From the NCBI RefSeq assembly GCF_003112535.1, contig NZ_BEWA01000002.1:310001-374000 (forward strand): a stretch of DNA of 64,000 nucleotides. The letters run 5' to 3'. The notes below the pieces were generated by a model that was given only the letters and a program-made list of their open reading frames with translations, searched no databases and was not told the origin of the DNA. This document shows, piece by piece, positions 42,093 to 50,499 of the stretch. The position numbers and the translations under genes are program-made. Every line of letters begins with the position of its first letter. Positions within the stretch are counted from its first letter, which is position 1. This DNA is from Streptomyces rishiriensis. GTDB lineage: Bacteria > Actinomycetota > Actinomycetes > Streptomycetales > Streptomycetaceae.

Positions 42093-42254
42093 GCCTGCTC
42101 CTTTCTCCACTCTCGCGTAACGCGCACTGCCCGCGCATTACTGACACTCAGTCATATGAAAGTCACACGAAAAGGAATCACGCCACCGCCGGTACGGCTT
42201 TCGAGTGCCTCGATCGCCCAAATCGGTGAACCGAGCCGAAGGACAACGCAGCAC

Positions 42255-43649
42255 ATGCCCGAGTCGTCTCTCGACACCCGCGTCCCCGCCGTCCTCCTGC
42301 GCATCGACCGGAATCCCTTTCACCACGGAACGCTGGGCGCCGTGCGCTCGCTCGGCCGGGCCGGAGTCGATGTGCACGTGATCGCCGACTCGACGGGAAG
42401 CCCCGTGCGCACCTCACGTTTCGTGAGCCGGTTGCATCCCCCGCCGCCGCCCGGCGCATCCCGCGCCGACATCGCCGCCGTGCTGCTGCGGGTCGCCGCC
42501 CGCGTCGAACGGCCCGCCGTGCTGATCCCGATGGACGACGCGGGCGCGATCGCCGTGAGCCGGCTGCGCGAGGAACTGGCGCCCGCCTATCTGCTGCCGC
42601 AGCAGCCCGGCCATGTGCCCGAACTGGTCGCCGACAAGGCCGAACTGTCCGGACTGTGCGCGGCGGCGGACGTGCCGCACCCGGTCACCCTGATCCCCGA
42701 CAGCGCGGCCCAGGCCGCCTCGGCCGCCTGGCGGCTGGGCCTGCCGGTGATCGCCAAGTGGAGCCGGCCCTGGCTGCTGCCGGCGGGCTCGGGGCTGCGC
42801 AGCACGGCCGTGGTGCGCTCCACCCAGGAGGCCCGCGACCTCTACCTGCGCACCGACGAGGCGGGCAGCCAACTGCTGTTGCAGACGTTCCTGCCGCCGG
42901 GTCCGGACCGCGACTGGTTCTTCCACGGCTACGCCGACCGCACCGGCAGGCTCGCCGCAGGCGGCCCGGGCCGCAAGCTGTGCGCCTGGCCGCGCGGGGC
43001 GGGCCTGACGGCGGTGGGCGAGTGGACCGACAACCCGCAGGTGGGGGCGCTGGCCGAACGGCTCACCGACAGCCTCGGCTACCGGGGCGTCTTCGACCTC
43101 GACTTCCGTCGCTGCGGCATGACGGGCGCCTACCATCTGCTCGACTTCAACCCCCGCCCCGGCGCCCAGTTCCGGCTCTTCGCCGACGCCGCCGGACTGG
43201 ACGTCGTCCGGGCCCAGCACCTGGATCTGACGCACCGCCCGCTGCCGGTACGGGCCCCGCAGCCGGGGCGGGCGTTCGTAGTGGAGAACTACGCGCCGCT
43301 GGCCGCGCTGCGACCGACGCGCCGCAGCCGCGAGCTGGCCTGGCACGCCCACGACGACACCGCGCCCGGCCGCGCCATGTGGGGCCTGTGGGGCTCCCAT
43401 GTCGCCCGCCGGCTGCTCGACCGGCTGCCCCGGCTGGGCTCGGCGGGCATGGCCGGCCACCGGCTGCGCGTGGTCCGCCAGTCGCCCCCGCCCGCACCGT
43501 CCCTAACCGGCCTGACAGGGATGACGGGCACGACGGGGACGACGGGAGCCACCGGGACGACGGGCCTGAACAGCGCGGCGGGCCCGGCCGGTTGCGCGGA
43601 GCAGGCCCCGACCGAACCGACCGACGACGAGAGAGCGAGCAGATGCTGA
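42255..43649 (+). CDS. ATP-grasp ligase
   Basis: 464 aa from ATG 42255 with GAAGGA upstream; an in-frame ATG at 42156 is possible. ATP-grasp features: VIAKWSRPWLLPAGSGLRST (nucleotide lysine region), LLLQTFLPPGPDRDWFFHGY and FDLDFRRCGMTGAYHLLDFN with the metal-binding acidic/Asn pair. Enzymes of this type join a carboxylate to an amine or similar acceptor. In a glycan locus it may attach an amino acid or organic acid to a sugar. The C-terminus ends in a TG-rich low-complexity tail (TGMTGTTGTTGATGTTG). Confidence 0.85.
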   Translation: MPESSLDTRVPAVLLRIDRNPFHHGTLGAVRSLGRAGVDVHVIADSTGSPVRTSRFVSRLHPPPPPGASRADIAAVLLRVAARVERPAVLIPMDDAGAIAVSRLREELAPAYLLPQQPGHVPELVADKAELSGLCAAADVPHPVTLIPDSAAQAASAAWRLGLPVIAKWSRPWLLPAGSGLRSTAVVRSTQEARDLYLRTDEAGSQLLLQTFLPPGPDRDWFFHGYADRTGRLAAGGPGRKLCAWPRGAGLTAVGEWTDNPQVGALAERLTDSLGYRGVFDLDFRRCGMTGAYHLLDFNPRPGAQFRLFADAAGLDVVRAQHLDLTHRPLPVRAPQPGRAFVVENYAPLAALRPTRRSRELAWHAHDDTAPGRAMWGLWGSHVARRLLDRLPRLGSAGMAGHRLRVVRQSPPPAPSLTGLTGMTGTTGTTGATGTTGLNSAAGPAGCAEQAPTEPTDDERASRC

Positions 43650-44893
43650 TGTACGACCTGCTGGTGGTGGGCGCGGGCCCCTACGGCCTGTCCATCGCGT
43701 CCCACGCCGCGGACGCGGGGCTGAGCCTGCGCGTCTTCGGTCGGCCGATGGCCTCCTGGCGTGACAACATGCCGGACGGCATGTTCCTGAAGTCCGAGCC
43801 GTGGGCCTCCAACCTCTCCGACCCGGCGGCCCGTTGGCGGCTCGACAGGTACTGCGCGACCCAGGGCACGACCGCCCGGCACGGGGAGCCCATCCCGGTG
43901 GAGACGTTCGCCGAGTACGGGCTGTGGTTCGCCCGCAACGCCGTCCCGGACGTGGACGAGCGCACGGTGATCCGGATCGCGTCCCTGCCCGGCGGCTTCG
44001 AGGCCGTCACCGAGGACGGCGAGACGGTGCAGGCCCGGACGGTCGCGCTCGCCGTCGGCGTGATGCCGTTCGTCGAGATCCCCGCCGCCCTGCGGGCCCT
44101 GCCCCGCGACCTCGTCACGCACAGCAGCCACCACGGCGACCTCGCCCGTTTCCGCGGCCGGGACGTCACGGTGATCGGCGGCGGCCAGGCCGCCCTGGAG
44201 ACGGCCGCGCTGCTCGCCGAACAGGACACCCGCGTCCGGGTCCTGGCCCGCGCCGACCGGCTGAGCTGGAACGACGTGCCTCCGCCCTGGGAACGTCCCT
44301 GGTGGCAGTCGGCCCGCTCGCCGCACAGCGGCCTCGGCTGCGGCTGGCGCAACTGGTTCTACGCCGAACGCCCCGGCCTGTACCGCCGCCTGAGGGAGCC
44401 GACCCGGGCACGCATCGCGGCGACCGCGCTCGGACCGGCCGGCGCGTGGTGGGTGCGCAACCGGGTGGAGAGCGCCGTGGAGGTGCGTCTCGCCCACGAG
44501 GTGACGGCGGCGCGCGCGGTGCCGGGCGGGATCCGGCTGGAGACGACGGGCGCGGACCACATCGAGACCGAGCACGTGATCGCGGCCACCGGCTTCCGGG
44601 CGACACGCGACCGGCTGGGCCTGCTCTCCCCCGAACTGCGCGCCTCGCTGGCCATGGTGGCCGACGGCTCCCCCGAGGTCGGCCGGGACTTCGAGTCGTC
44701 CCACCCCGGCCTGTTCCTGGCCGGCCTGGTGACGGCGGCCGGGTTCGGCCCGGCGATGCGCTTCGTCCACGGCGCGACGTTCACTGCCGGGACCCTCGTG
44801 CGCGGGGTACGGCGCCGGCTGCACACGGACGGCCCGGCCGGGGTGATCCCGGCGCCGGGCCGGTGCGAGGCGGCACAGACCGTGAGCGGCTGA
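43643..44893 (+). CDS. FAD/NAD(P)-binding monooxygenase-like flavoprotein
   Basis: 416 aa from ATG 43643, overlapping the ATP-grasp stop; a second ATG at 43649 is equally possible. Two Rossmann motifs: YDLLVVGAGPYGLSIASHAA (FAD, N-terminal) and VTVIGGGQAALETAALLAEQ (NADPH, about 173-192), with a late ATG motif (IAATGFRATRD). Architecture matches lysine/ornithine N-hydroxylase-like and flavin monooxygenases. Translationally coupled to the ATP-grasp gene, so they probably act in one pathway, perhaps N-hydroxylation then ligation. Confidence 0.85.
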   Translation: MLMYDLLVVGAGPYGLSIASHAADAGLSLRVFGRPMASWRDNMPDGMFLKSEPWASNLSDPAARWRLDRYCATQGTTARHGEPIPVETFAEYGLWFARNAVPDVDERTVIRIASLPGGFEAVTEDGETVQARTVALAVGVMPFVEIPAALRALPRDLVTHSSHHGDLARFRGRDVTVIGGGQAALETAALLAEQDTRVRVLARADRLSWNDVPPPWERPWWQSARSPHSGLGCGWRNWFYAERPGLYRRLREPTRARIAATALGPAGAWWVRNRVESAVEVRLAHEVTAARAVPGGIRLETTGADHIETEHVIAATGFRATRDRLGLLSPELRASLAMVADGSPEVGRDFESSHPGLFLAGLVTAAGFGPAMRFVHGATFTAGTLVRGVRRRLHTDGPAGVIPAPGRCEAAQTVSG

Positions 44894-44904
44894 GGCGGGC
44901 GGGA

Positions 44905-44940
44905 CACGGGCGCCGGGCGCGAGTGCGTCCGGCGCCCGTG
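44905..44940. terminator. Bidirectional terminator
   Basis: CACGGGCGCCGGGCGC (44905-44920) pairs with GCGTCCGGCGCCCGTG (44925-44940) with one mismatch. It lies between the convergent flavoprotein and long chaplin genes. Confidence 0.8.
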
Positions 44941-44956
44941 GCGCGCCCCGAGCGTT

Positions 44957-46129
44957 TCAGCGACGCGACGCGCCCCTGCCGCGCCGGTACAGGACGGCGC
45001 CGCCCGCGATGAGCGCCGCGCTGATACCGGAGGCGGCCAGCAGGGCCGCACTGTCACTGCCGGTGTGCGACAGCTGGGGCGGGGTGTGCCCGCCGCCGCC
45101 ACCGCCGTACGGAGGCGTGGTGTGTCCGCCGCCGCCACCGCCACCGCCGTACGGAGGCGTGGTGTGTCCGCCGCCGCCACCGCCACCGCCGTACGGAGGC
45201 GTGGTGTGTCCGCCGCCGGGCGGGGTGCTGTGCCCGCCCCCGGACGGAGGCGTGCCGTGACCCCCGTGCGGAGGCGGTGTCGAGTGCCCGCCTCCCGAAG
45301 GAGGCGAAGAGTGCCCACCACCGGGCGGAGACGAGTGACCGCCACCGGGCGGGGGTGAGGAGTGCCCACCACCGGGCGGAGACGACTGCCCACCACCGGG
45401 CGGACTGCTGTGACCGCCCCCCGGAGGCATCGAACCACCGCCGCCCGGAGGACTGCTGTGGCCGCCGCCGGGCGGGGACGAGTGGCCGCCGCCGGGCGGG
45501 GTGCTGTGCTCACCGCCGGGCGGAGACGAGTGCCCACCGCCGGGCGGACTGCTGTGACCGCCCCCCGGAGGCATCGAATGACCGCCGCCGGGCGGACTGC
45601 TGTGGCCGCCGCCCGGAGGACTGCTGTGGCCGCCGCCCGGAGGACTGCTGTGATCGCCGCCCGGAGGGCTGCTGTGATCGCCGCCCGGAGGGCTGCTGTG
45701 ATCGCCGCCCGGCGGCGTCTGGCCCCCGCCGCCGCACGTGTCGCCGTAGCCTCCGCAGCCGTCCCCCGCGCCGTTGTTCCCGTTGCCGTGGTCGCCGTAT
45801 CCGGAGTCGCCGTGACCGGAGCCCCCGTACCCGGAGTCGTCGTCGCCGTGCGGGGCTGCGTGGGAGAGGTGCCCGTGCGTGGCCGACGTGTCGGCACAGG
45901 AATTGCCGAACGCCGGGTCGAGCGCGGCGACGACGTCGACCGAGTCGCCGCAGACGTTCACCGGGACGTGCAGCGGGGCCTGGACGTTGTCGCCCGACAG
46001 GACCCCGGGCGAGCCCTTGGCGGCCCCTTCGGCTTGCGAGTCGGCGAGGGCGTGGCCGCCCGCGCACAGGGACAGAATGCCCGTCGCGGCGGCGGCCGCG
46101 ACCATTCCCCTGCTCAGGGTCTGTCGCAA
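44957..46129 (-). CDS. chpA: Long cell-wall chaplin with one chaplin domain and a large repeat stalk
   Basis: 390 aa. TTG 46129 fits known long chaplins, which start MRQ, and has AGGAAG upstream. Signal peptide (1-29), one chaplin domain (about 33-80, Cys60 and Cys78), a Gly/Asp/Tyr segment, then about 210 residues of repeats: GG(D/G)HSSPP octamers followed by 14-residue GGGGGGHTTPPYGG units. The C-terminus has LSHTG (353-357), a hydrophobic helix and RRGRGASRR, a sortase signal deviating from LAxTG. S. coelicolor long chaplins carry two domains; here the second seems replaced by the stalk. Symbol by position. Confidence 0.85.
   Translation of the reverse strand: MRQTLSRGMVAAAAATGILSLCAGGHALADSQAEGAAKGSPGVLSGDNVQAPLHVPVNVCGDSVDVVAALDPAFGNSCADTSATHGHLSHAAPHGDDDSGYGGSGHGDSGYGDHGNGNNGAGDGCGGYGDTCGGGGQTPPGGDHSSPPGGDHSSPPGGDHSSPPGGGHSSPPGGGHSSPPGGGHSMPPGGGHSSPPGGGHSSPPGGEHSTPPGGGHSSPPGGGHSSPPGGGGSMPPGGGHSSPPGGGQSSPPGGGHSSPPPGGGHSSPPGGGHSSPPSGGGHSTPPPHGGHGTPPSGGGHSTPPGGGHTTPPYGGGGGGGGHTTPPYGGGGGGGGHTTPPYGGGGGGHTPPQLSHTGSDSAALLAASGISAALIAGGAVLYRRGRGASRR
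45080..45715. repeat. Minisatellite coding the chaplin stalk
   Basis: Near-identical 24-bp units (GGGGHSSPP-type octapeptide codons) fill about 45290-45715. Three 42-bp units, each encoding HTTPPY plus a poly-Gly run, fill about 45090-45210. Units keep the reading frame, so copy number can vary without destroying the protein. Confidence 0.8.
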
Positions 46130-46162
46130 TCTCGTGGTCTTCCTGCTCGGAGAATTGGGAAA

Positions 46163-46201
46163 AGCCGGCCCTGGACCACACGGAGTCGTCCAGGGCCGGC
46201 C
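46163..46201 (-). terminator. Terminator of the ChpD-like gene
   Basis: AGCCGGCCCTGGAC (46163-46176) pairs with GTCCAGGGCCGGC (46187-46199). On the minus strand the stem is followed by TTTT. Confidence 0.8.
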
Positions 46202-46236
46202 TTGTTCCGGCCGTCAGCGGCCGGTGTGACGCGTCG

Positions 46237-46464
46237 TCAGTCGTTGATGCAGACGTTGCCGCCGGCCGGGTTCAGCGCGGCGATGACGTTGATCGAGTTG
46301 CCGCACACGTTGATCGGGATATGGATCGGAATCTGGACGACATTGCCCGACAGGACGCCCGGCGAGCCGATGGCCGCACCATTGGCGTCGGCGTCGGCGA
46401 AGGCGGGGGCGGCCCCGCCCAGGGCCAGGATCAGACCCGCGACAACAGCAGCGCTCTTCTTCAT
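46237..46464 (-). CDS. chpD: Short chaplin (ChpD-like by position)
   Basis: 75 aa from ATG 46464, with AGAGAAGGG upstream. Signal peptide ends APAFADAD. The mature chain is one chaplin domain (SPGVLSGNVVQIPIHIPINV; CGNSINVIAALNPAGGN) with two Cys, ending CIND. Amyloid-forming secreted surfactant of aerial hyphae, encoded just upstream of the long chaplin on the same strand. A hairpin separates the two, so they are probably transcribed separately. Confidence 0.85.
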   Translation of the reverse strand: MKKSAAVVAGLILALGGAAPAFADADANGAAIGSPGVLSGNVVQIPIHIPINVCGNSINVIAALNPAGGNVCIND

Positions 46465-46716
46465 GGGTTTCCCTTCTCTGCGGTCATGCCCAGATGACGG
46501 TCGAAACCGAGCGAGCGCAACCGGAAGGGCTCGCACCATGACCGCAGGCTGCAAACGAGAGATAGACGGGCGAAGAAACTGAGCAACACGCGGCGCACGA
46601 TAATTCACTCGAACGCCTTCATATAATCAACAGGTCGGGCGCGTAAGGGAAGAAACGGTTCACCTGGACGGCGGGACAATGCCCGGGAAAACGGCCGGTA
46701 ACGGACCGCGGAAAAC

Positions 46717-46774
46717 CCGCCCGCCGCACGGCCGCCAGAAGAGCGGCGGGCCGTGCGGCGGGCGGCGCCGGTGA
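46717..46774. terminator. Terminator after rdlA
   Basis: A long GC stem: GCCCGCCGCACGGCC on the left and GGCCGTGCGGCGGGC on the right, with a CGCC/GGCG inner extension. It ends next to the minus-strand rodlin stop at 46778. Confidence 0.75.
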
Positions 46775-46777
46775 ACG

Positions 46778-47191
46778 TCAGCCGTTGGCCACACCGTTGC
46801 CCGAGAGGGCGGAGATGTCGTCCAGGATGTGCGACAGCGGCTCGTCGCCCTTCGCCTGGGTGCTGTTCTCGGCGCACTGCTGGTTCTGCGGCGCCGACAG
46901 GATCGGGATGTCCTGGACGCCGACGTTGGCGATGACGGCGATGAGCGACTGCACGTCGGCCTTGACCGGCAGGCCCACGCAGAGCTTGTTGGCGGAGCCC
47001 TGGACCAGGGTCGCCTGGGGGCTCATGTCGCCCTTGGTCACCGAGTTGCCGAACGCCTCGTGCGCCCCGTTGCCGCTGGCGGAGGTGGTGCCCGCGTCGT
47101 CCCCGATGGCAAGCGCCTGGGGGGCGGCAGCCGCCGACACTCCGATGACGGAAGCGGCGACCGCAGCCGCGGCCATTGCCTTCTTCAGCAT
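46778..47191 (-). CDS. rdlA: Rodlin (RdlA-like)
   Basis: 137 aa from ATG 47191, with AAAGGAA upstream. Signal peptide ends PQALAIGDD. The mature chain follows the rodlin pattern: [69 protein letters not shown]. Rodlins arrange chaplin fibrils into the paired rodlet layer on aerial hyphae and spores. It is divergent from the next rodlin gene, as rdlA/rdlB are in S. coelicolor. Confidence 0.92.
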   Translation of the reverse strand: MLKKAMAAAAVAASVIGVSAAAAPQALAIGDDAGTTSASGNGAHEAFGNSVTKGDMSPQATLVQGSANKLCVGLPVKADVQSLIAVIANVGVQDIPILSAPQNQQCAENSTQAKGDEPLSHILDDISALSGNGVANG

Positions 47192-47421
47192 TTCGCTATT
47201 CCTTTCCCTGTCCTGGCTCCGGGCCAGGACCATGTGCCTGCCACCGAACCAACCGGATGTTCCGTGTTTGGTTGCGGCACTTCACCCGATCGGTTTTTCC
47301 GACACGCCGGGCCGCGTTCCCACCGATAGGCCATCGGAGTGAAGTCGGAGAACCAAAGGGCGAGTCGGCGGTTAAGCCAGAGCGCTCCGGTGGACGGGGT
47401 TCTCACGAAAGGGACTTACAA

Positions 47422-47832
47422 GTGATCAAGAAGGTACTGGCCACTGCTGCGGTCGCCGCCTCCGTCGTCGGCGCTTCCGCCGTCGCAGCGGCCCCGGCCC
47501 TCGCCATCGGCAACGACAGCGGCACGACGTCCGCCAGCGGCAACGGCGCGAGCCAGTCGTTCGGCAACTCGGCCACCTTCGGCAACATGAGCCCCCAGAT
47601 GGCGCTCATCCAGGGCTCCCTGAACAAGCCCTGCATCGGCCTGCCGGCGAAGGCCAACGTGCAGTCGGTCCTCGCGCTCATCAACGTCGGTGTGCAGGAC
47701 ATCCCGATCCTGTCGGCGCCGCAGAACCAGCAGTGCGTCGAGAACAGCACCCAGGCGAAGGGCGACGAGCCGCTGTCGCACATCCTGGACGACATCTCCG
47801 CCCTCTCGGGCAACGGTGCGGCCAACCACTGA
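47422..47832 (+). CDS. rdlB: Rodlin (RdlB-like)
   Basis: 136 aa from GTG 47422, with GAAAGGGAC at 47407-47415. Signal peptide ends PALAIGND. The mature protein is very close to the other two rodlins ([39 protein letters not shown]; identical [16 protein letters not shown] block). It forms rodlets with RdlA. The 230-base divergent region shared with rdlA probably contains a developmentally controlled promoter. Confidence 0.92.
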   Translation: MIKKVLATAAVAASVVGASAVAAAPALAIGNDSGTTSASGNGASQSFGNSATFGNMSPQMALIQGSLNKPCIGLPAKANVQSVLALINVGVQDIPILSAPQNQQCVENSTQAKGDEPLSHILDDISALSGNGAANH

Positions 47833-47888
47833 TCCCGCGTGGTGAACGGGTTCATTTCCTGAACCCCGGGGTGGAATTCCCGCCCGGC

Positions 47889-47920
47889 CAGCGGGCCGCC
47901 GGATCATCGGCGGCCCGCTG
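47889..47920. terminator. Terminator after rdlB
   Basis: CAGCGGGCCGCCG (47889-47901) pairs perfectly with CGGCGGCCCGCTG (47908-47920). It ends 16 bases before the LCP start. Confidence 0.8.
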
Positions 47921-47936
47921 TTCTAGCGTGCGGCAC

Positions 47937-48968
47937 GTGACGGTGAAGAGAAATCCTTGGCCCCGCCGCCTGGCGATTCCCGGAATCGTCCTGGCCTCCG
48001 CGGGCGCGCTGCTCGGTACGTCCGCGCCGCCCGGCCGGGAGCACGTCCCGCGCGCGATGAACATCCTGCTGATGGGCACCGACGAACGGGACGTCATCAG
48101 CGACGCCGAGAAGCAGCGGTTCCACGCCGGCGGCCAGCCCTGCGGCTGCACGGACGTCCTGATGCTGATCCATCTCTCGGCCCACCGGGACCGCGTCAGC
48201 GTGATCGGCATGCCCCGCGACTCCTCCGCGCAGATCCCGCCGTACCGCCAGGGGGCGGGCGGCAAGGAACGCCCGTCGCATCCGGCCAAGCTCAACGCGG
48301 CCTTCCAGGAGGGCGGGCAGGAGCTCGCCATCCGGACCGTGGAGTCGATGACCGGGGTGAACGTCGACCGGTTCGTGCAGGTGGACTTCCGGCGCTTCAT
48401 GGACACGGTGAACGAGGCCGGCGGCGTCGAGGTGTGCACGCCACGACGGCTCAGGGACTCCGCGACCGAGCTGGACCTCCCACCCGGCAAGCACCGGCTC
48501 GACGGCGGCCGGTCCCTTCAGTACGTCCGGTCACGGCACGTCGACTCCAGCGCCGACCTCGGCCGCATCCAGCGTCAGCAGCGGTTCCTCGTACAGGCGT
48601 GGCGGGGACTGCAGGCGCGCAAGCTGCTCGGCGACCCGGCGCGCGCGCTGCGTCTGGTGCGCACGCTGCTCGGCTCCGGCCCGCAGGGCTTCTCGGTGCG
48701 CGAGCTCGTCCAGGAGGCCGTCGCGCTGCGCGGTCTGCCCGCCTCGGCCACGGAGTTCACGACGGTGCCGATCAGCGGGTTCGCCCCGGCGTCCCTGGGG
48801 ATCGGCTCGGCACTGGTCTGGGACGGGCAGAAGGCGGACGGGCTCTTCGCGAAGGTGCGCGAGGACGAGCCCCTGGTCGCCGAGGGCGAGAACCCCCGGC
48901 CCACGGACCCGCCGACCGTCCTCGGCAGCACGGTGGCGGTGCGCGGGAGCGCGTACGCGTGCACCTGA
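47937..48968 (+). CDS. LytR-CpsA-Psr (LCP) family glycopolymer ligase
   Basis: 343 aa from GTG 47937; no ribosome site precedes it, so a leaderless mRNA or start at GTG 47943 is possible. N-terminal signal anchor (RRLAIPGIVLASAGALLGTS). LCP domain: ILLMGTDERDV, CTDVLMLIHL, VSVIGMPRDSSAQIP, KLNAAFQEGG, QYVRSRHVDSSADLGRIQRQ with the phosphate-binding Arg residues. LCP proteins transfer undecaprenyl-linked glycopolymers to peptidoglycan outside the cell. Its place between rodlins, near a polysaccharide locus, suggests it anchors that polymer. Confidence 0.9.
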   Translation: MTVKRNPWPRRLAIPGIVLASAGALLGTSAPPGREHVPRAMNILLMGTDERDVISDAEKQRFHAGGQPCGCTDVLMLIHLSAHRDRVSVIGMPRDSSAQIPPYRQGAGGKERPSHPAKLNAAFQEGGQELAIRTVESMTGVNVDRFVQVDFRRFMDTVNEAGGVEVCTPRRLRDSATELDLPPGKHRLDGGRSLQYVRSRHVDSSADLGRIQRQQRFLVQAWRGLQARKLLGDPARALRLVRTLLGSGPQGFSVRELVQEAVALRGLPASATEFTTVPISGFAPASLGIGSALVWDGQKADGLFAKVREDEPLVAEGENPRPTDPPTVLGSTVAVRGSAYACT

Positions 48969-49095
48969 GGGGCGTGCGCCCGTCGTGCCCGGTGCGCTGG
49001 GCCGATCGGGGCACAGCACGCAACCCCGGGCGGGTGCGGGACGTTGTTGATCACGCAGCTCCTCCTCCGGAGCCCGCCTTTCGAAGGGAACGAAC

Positions 49096-49503
49096 ATGAA
49101 GAAGCTGTGGGCATCCGCGGCCCTCGCCGCCTCGGTCGCCGGTCTCGCGGCCGTGACCGCCCCGCAGGCGCTGGCCATCGGCGACGACAGCGGCACCACG
49201 TCCGCCAGCGGCAACGGCGCCTCGTCGGAGTTCGGCAACTCGGCCACCTTCGGCGACATGAGCCCGCAGCTCTCGCTGGTCCAGGGTTCGCTGAACAAGC
49301 CGTGCATCGGCCTGCCGGCGAAGCTCAACGCCCAGTCGCTCATCGCGGCCCTCAACATCGGCGTCCAGGACATCCCGATCCTGTCGGCGCCGCAGAACCA
49401 GCAGTGCGTCGAGAACAGCACCCAGGCGAAGGGCGACGAGCCGCTGTCGCACATCCTGGACGACATCTCGGTCCTGGCGGGCAACGGCGCCGGCAACGGC
49501 TGA
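49096..49503 (+). CDS. Third rodlin
   Basis: 135 aa from ATG 49096, with GAAGGGAAC upstream. Signal peptide ends PQALAIGDD. Same pattern as the other rodlins: [60 protein letters not shown], ending [14 protein letters not shown]. Closer to RdlB than to RdlA by eye. S. coelicolor has two rodlins; a third copy separated from the pair by the LCP gene suggests recent tandem duplication. Confidence 0.9.
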   Translation: MKKLWASAALAASVAGLAAVTAPQALAIGDDSGTTSASGNGASSEFGNSATFGDMSPQLSLVQGSLNKPCIGLPAKLNAQSLIAALNIGVQDIPILSAPQNQQCVENSTQAKGDEPLSHILDDISVLAGNGAGNG

Positions 49504-49524
49504 GCCGCAGCCCGACGCTCCGCG

Positions 49525-49558
49525 ACGGCGGGTCACCGGTTCTCCGGTGGCCCGCCGT
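49525..49558. terminator. Terminator after the third rodlin
   Basis: ACGGCGGGTCACCGG (49525-49539) pairs with CCGGTGGCCCGCCGT (49544-49558), with a single T:G mismatch. Confidence 0.85.
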
Positions 49559-49570
49559 TCGGCGTGCAGT

Positions 49571-49645
49571 CTGCCGTCTGCCGTCTGCCGTCTGCCGTCT
49601 GCCGTCTGCCGTCTGCCGTCTGCCGTCTGCCGTCTGCCGTCTGCC
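49571..49645. repeat. Heptanucleotide tandem repeat (CTGCCGT)10
   Basis: Ten perfect 7-bp units fill 49571-49640, followed by the partial unit CTGCC to 49645. The next bases give the TAG stop of the minus-strand ABC permease, so the array touches that stop codon. The array is frame-changing (7 is not a multiple of 3) and is perfect, implying recent expansion. Confidence 0.95.
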
Positions 49646-50499
49646 TAGGACACCACGTCCTTGCGGGCGAAGCCGCGGAAGGCCAGGGCGAACAGGACCA
49701 GGGCGTAGGTGACCGAGACGGCGGCGCCCTGGATCATGCCGGACCACTCGGGGGTGGGCTGGACGGCGTCGGCCCACGCGAACTGCCAGTGCGCGGGCAG
49801 GAAGTCGCGCCAGTCGCCGAGGGCGGTGACGGCGTCCAGCACGTTGCCGACGATGGTCAGGCCGACCGCGCCGCCGACCGCGCCGAGCGGGGCGTCCGTC
49901 CTGGTCGACAGCCAGAACGCCAGCCCTGCGGTGACCAGTTGGGAGACGAAGACGTACCCGACGACGATCACCAGCCGCTGGGCGGCGGTCCCCGGAGCGA
50001 GCGCGCCGCCGGTGGGCAGCTCCAGCGGGCCCCAGCCGTAGGCCGCGGAGCCGACGGCGAGGGCGACGACCGGCAGCAGGACCATCGCGGCCAGGCTGAG
50101 GCCGAGCCCCACGACGAGCTTGGACCACAGCAGGCGGGCGCGGGGCACGGGCGCGGCGAGCAGATAGCGCAGGGAGGACCAGCCGGCCTCCGAGGCGACC
50201 GTGTCCCCGCAGAACAGGGCGACCGGGATGACGAGCAGGAAGCCCGCGGAGACGAACAGGTTGACCGCGGCGAAGTTGGCGCCGGACGCCGTCGCCGTGT
50301 CCATCAGCGTCACCTGGCCGTTGCGGCCGCCGGGCTCGCCGCCGATGGCGAAGGCGATGAGCAGCACGAACGGCAGGACGGCGAGGATGCCGCCCATGAC
50401 CAGCGTGCGGCGGCGCTTGAGCTGGCGGACCAGCTCGACGCGCAGCGGCAGGGTGCGGGACGCCTGGTAGCCGGAGGCGACCTCGGTGAGGGCGCTCAT
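49645..50499 (-). CDS. ABC-2 type transporter permease
   Basis: 284 aa from ATG 50499, overlapping the preceding stop (ATGA). Six hydrophobic segments: TLVMGGILAVLPFVLLIAFA, FVSAGFLLVIPVALFCGDTV, SLRYLLAAPVPRARLLWSKL (coupling region) and so on. It is the membrane half of an ABC-2 exporter; the upstream fusion protein supplies the ATPase. The substrate is unknown. The 3' end abuts a heptanucleotide repeat array that could extend the protein if the stop were altered. Confidence 0.88.
   Translation of the reverse strand: MSALTEVASGYQASRTLPLRVELVRQLKRRRTLVMGGILAVLPFVLLIAFAIGGEPGGRNGQVTLMDTATASGANFAAVNLFVSAGFLLVIPVALFCGDTVASEAGWSSLRYLLAAPVPRARLLWSKLVVGLGLSLAAMVLLPVVALAVGSAAYGWGPLELPTGGALAPGTAAQRLVIVVGYVFVSQLVTAGLAFWLSTRTDAPLGAVGGAVGLTIVGNVLDAVTALGDWRDFLPAHWQFAWADAVQPTPEWSGMIQGAAVSVTYALVLFALAFRGFARKDVVS

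Noticed and set aside
43643..44893. Siderophore N-hydroxylase assignment for the flavoprotein
   Set aside because: Two-Rossmann layout fits, but no siderophore synthetase or transporter is nearby; only a general monooxygenase-like call is supported.
49571..49645. CRISPR-like array
   Set aside because: Units are 7 bp without spacers and no cas genes are present; it is a simple tandem repeat.
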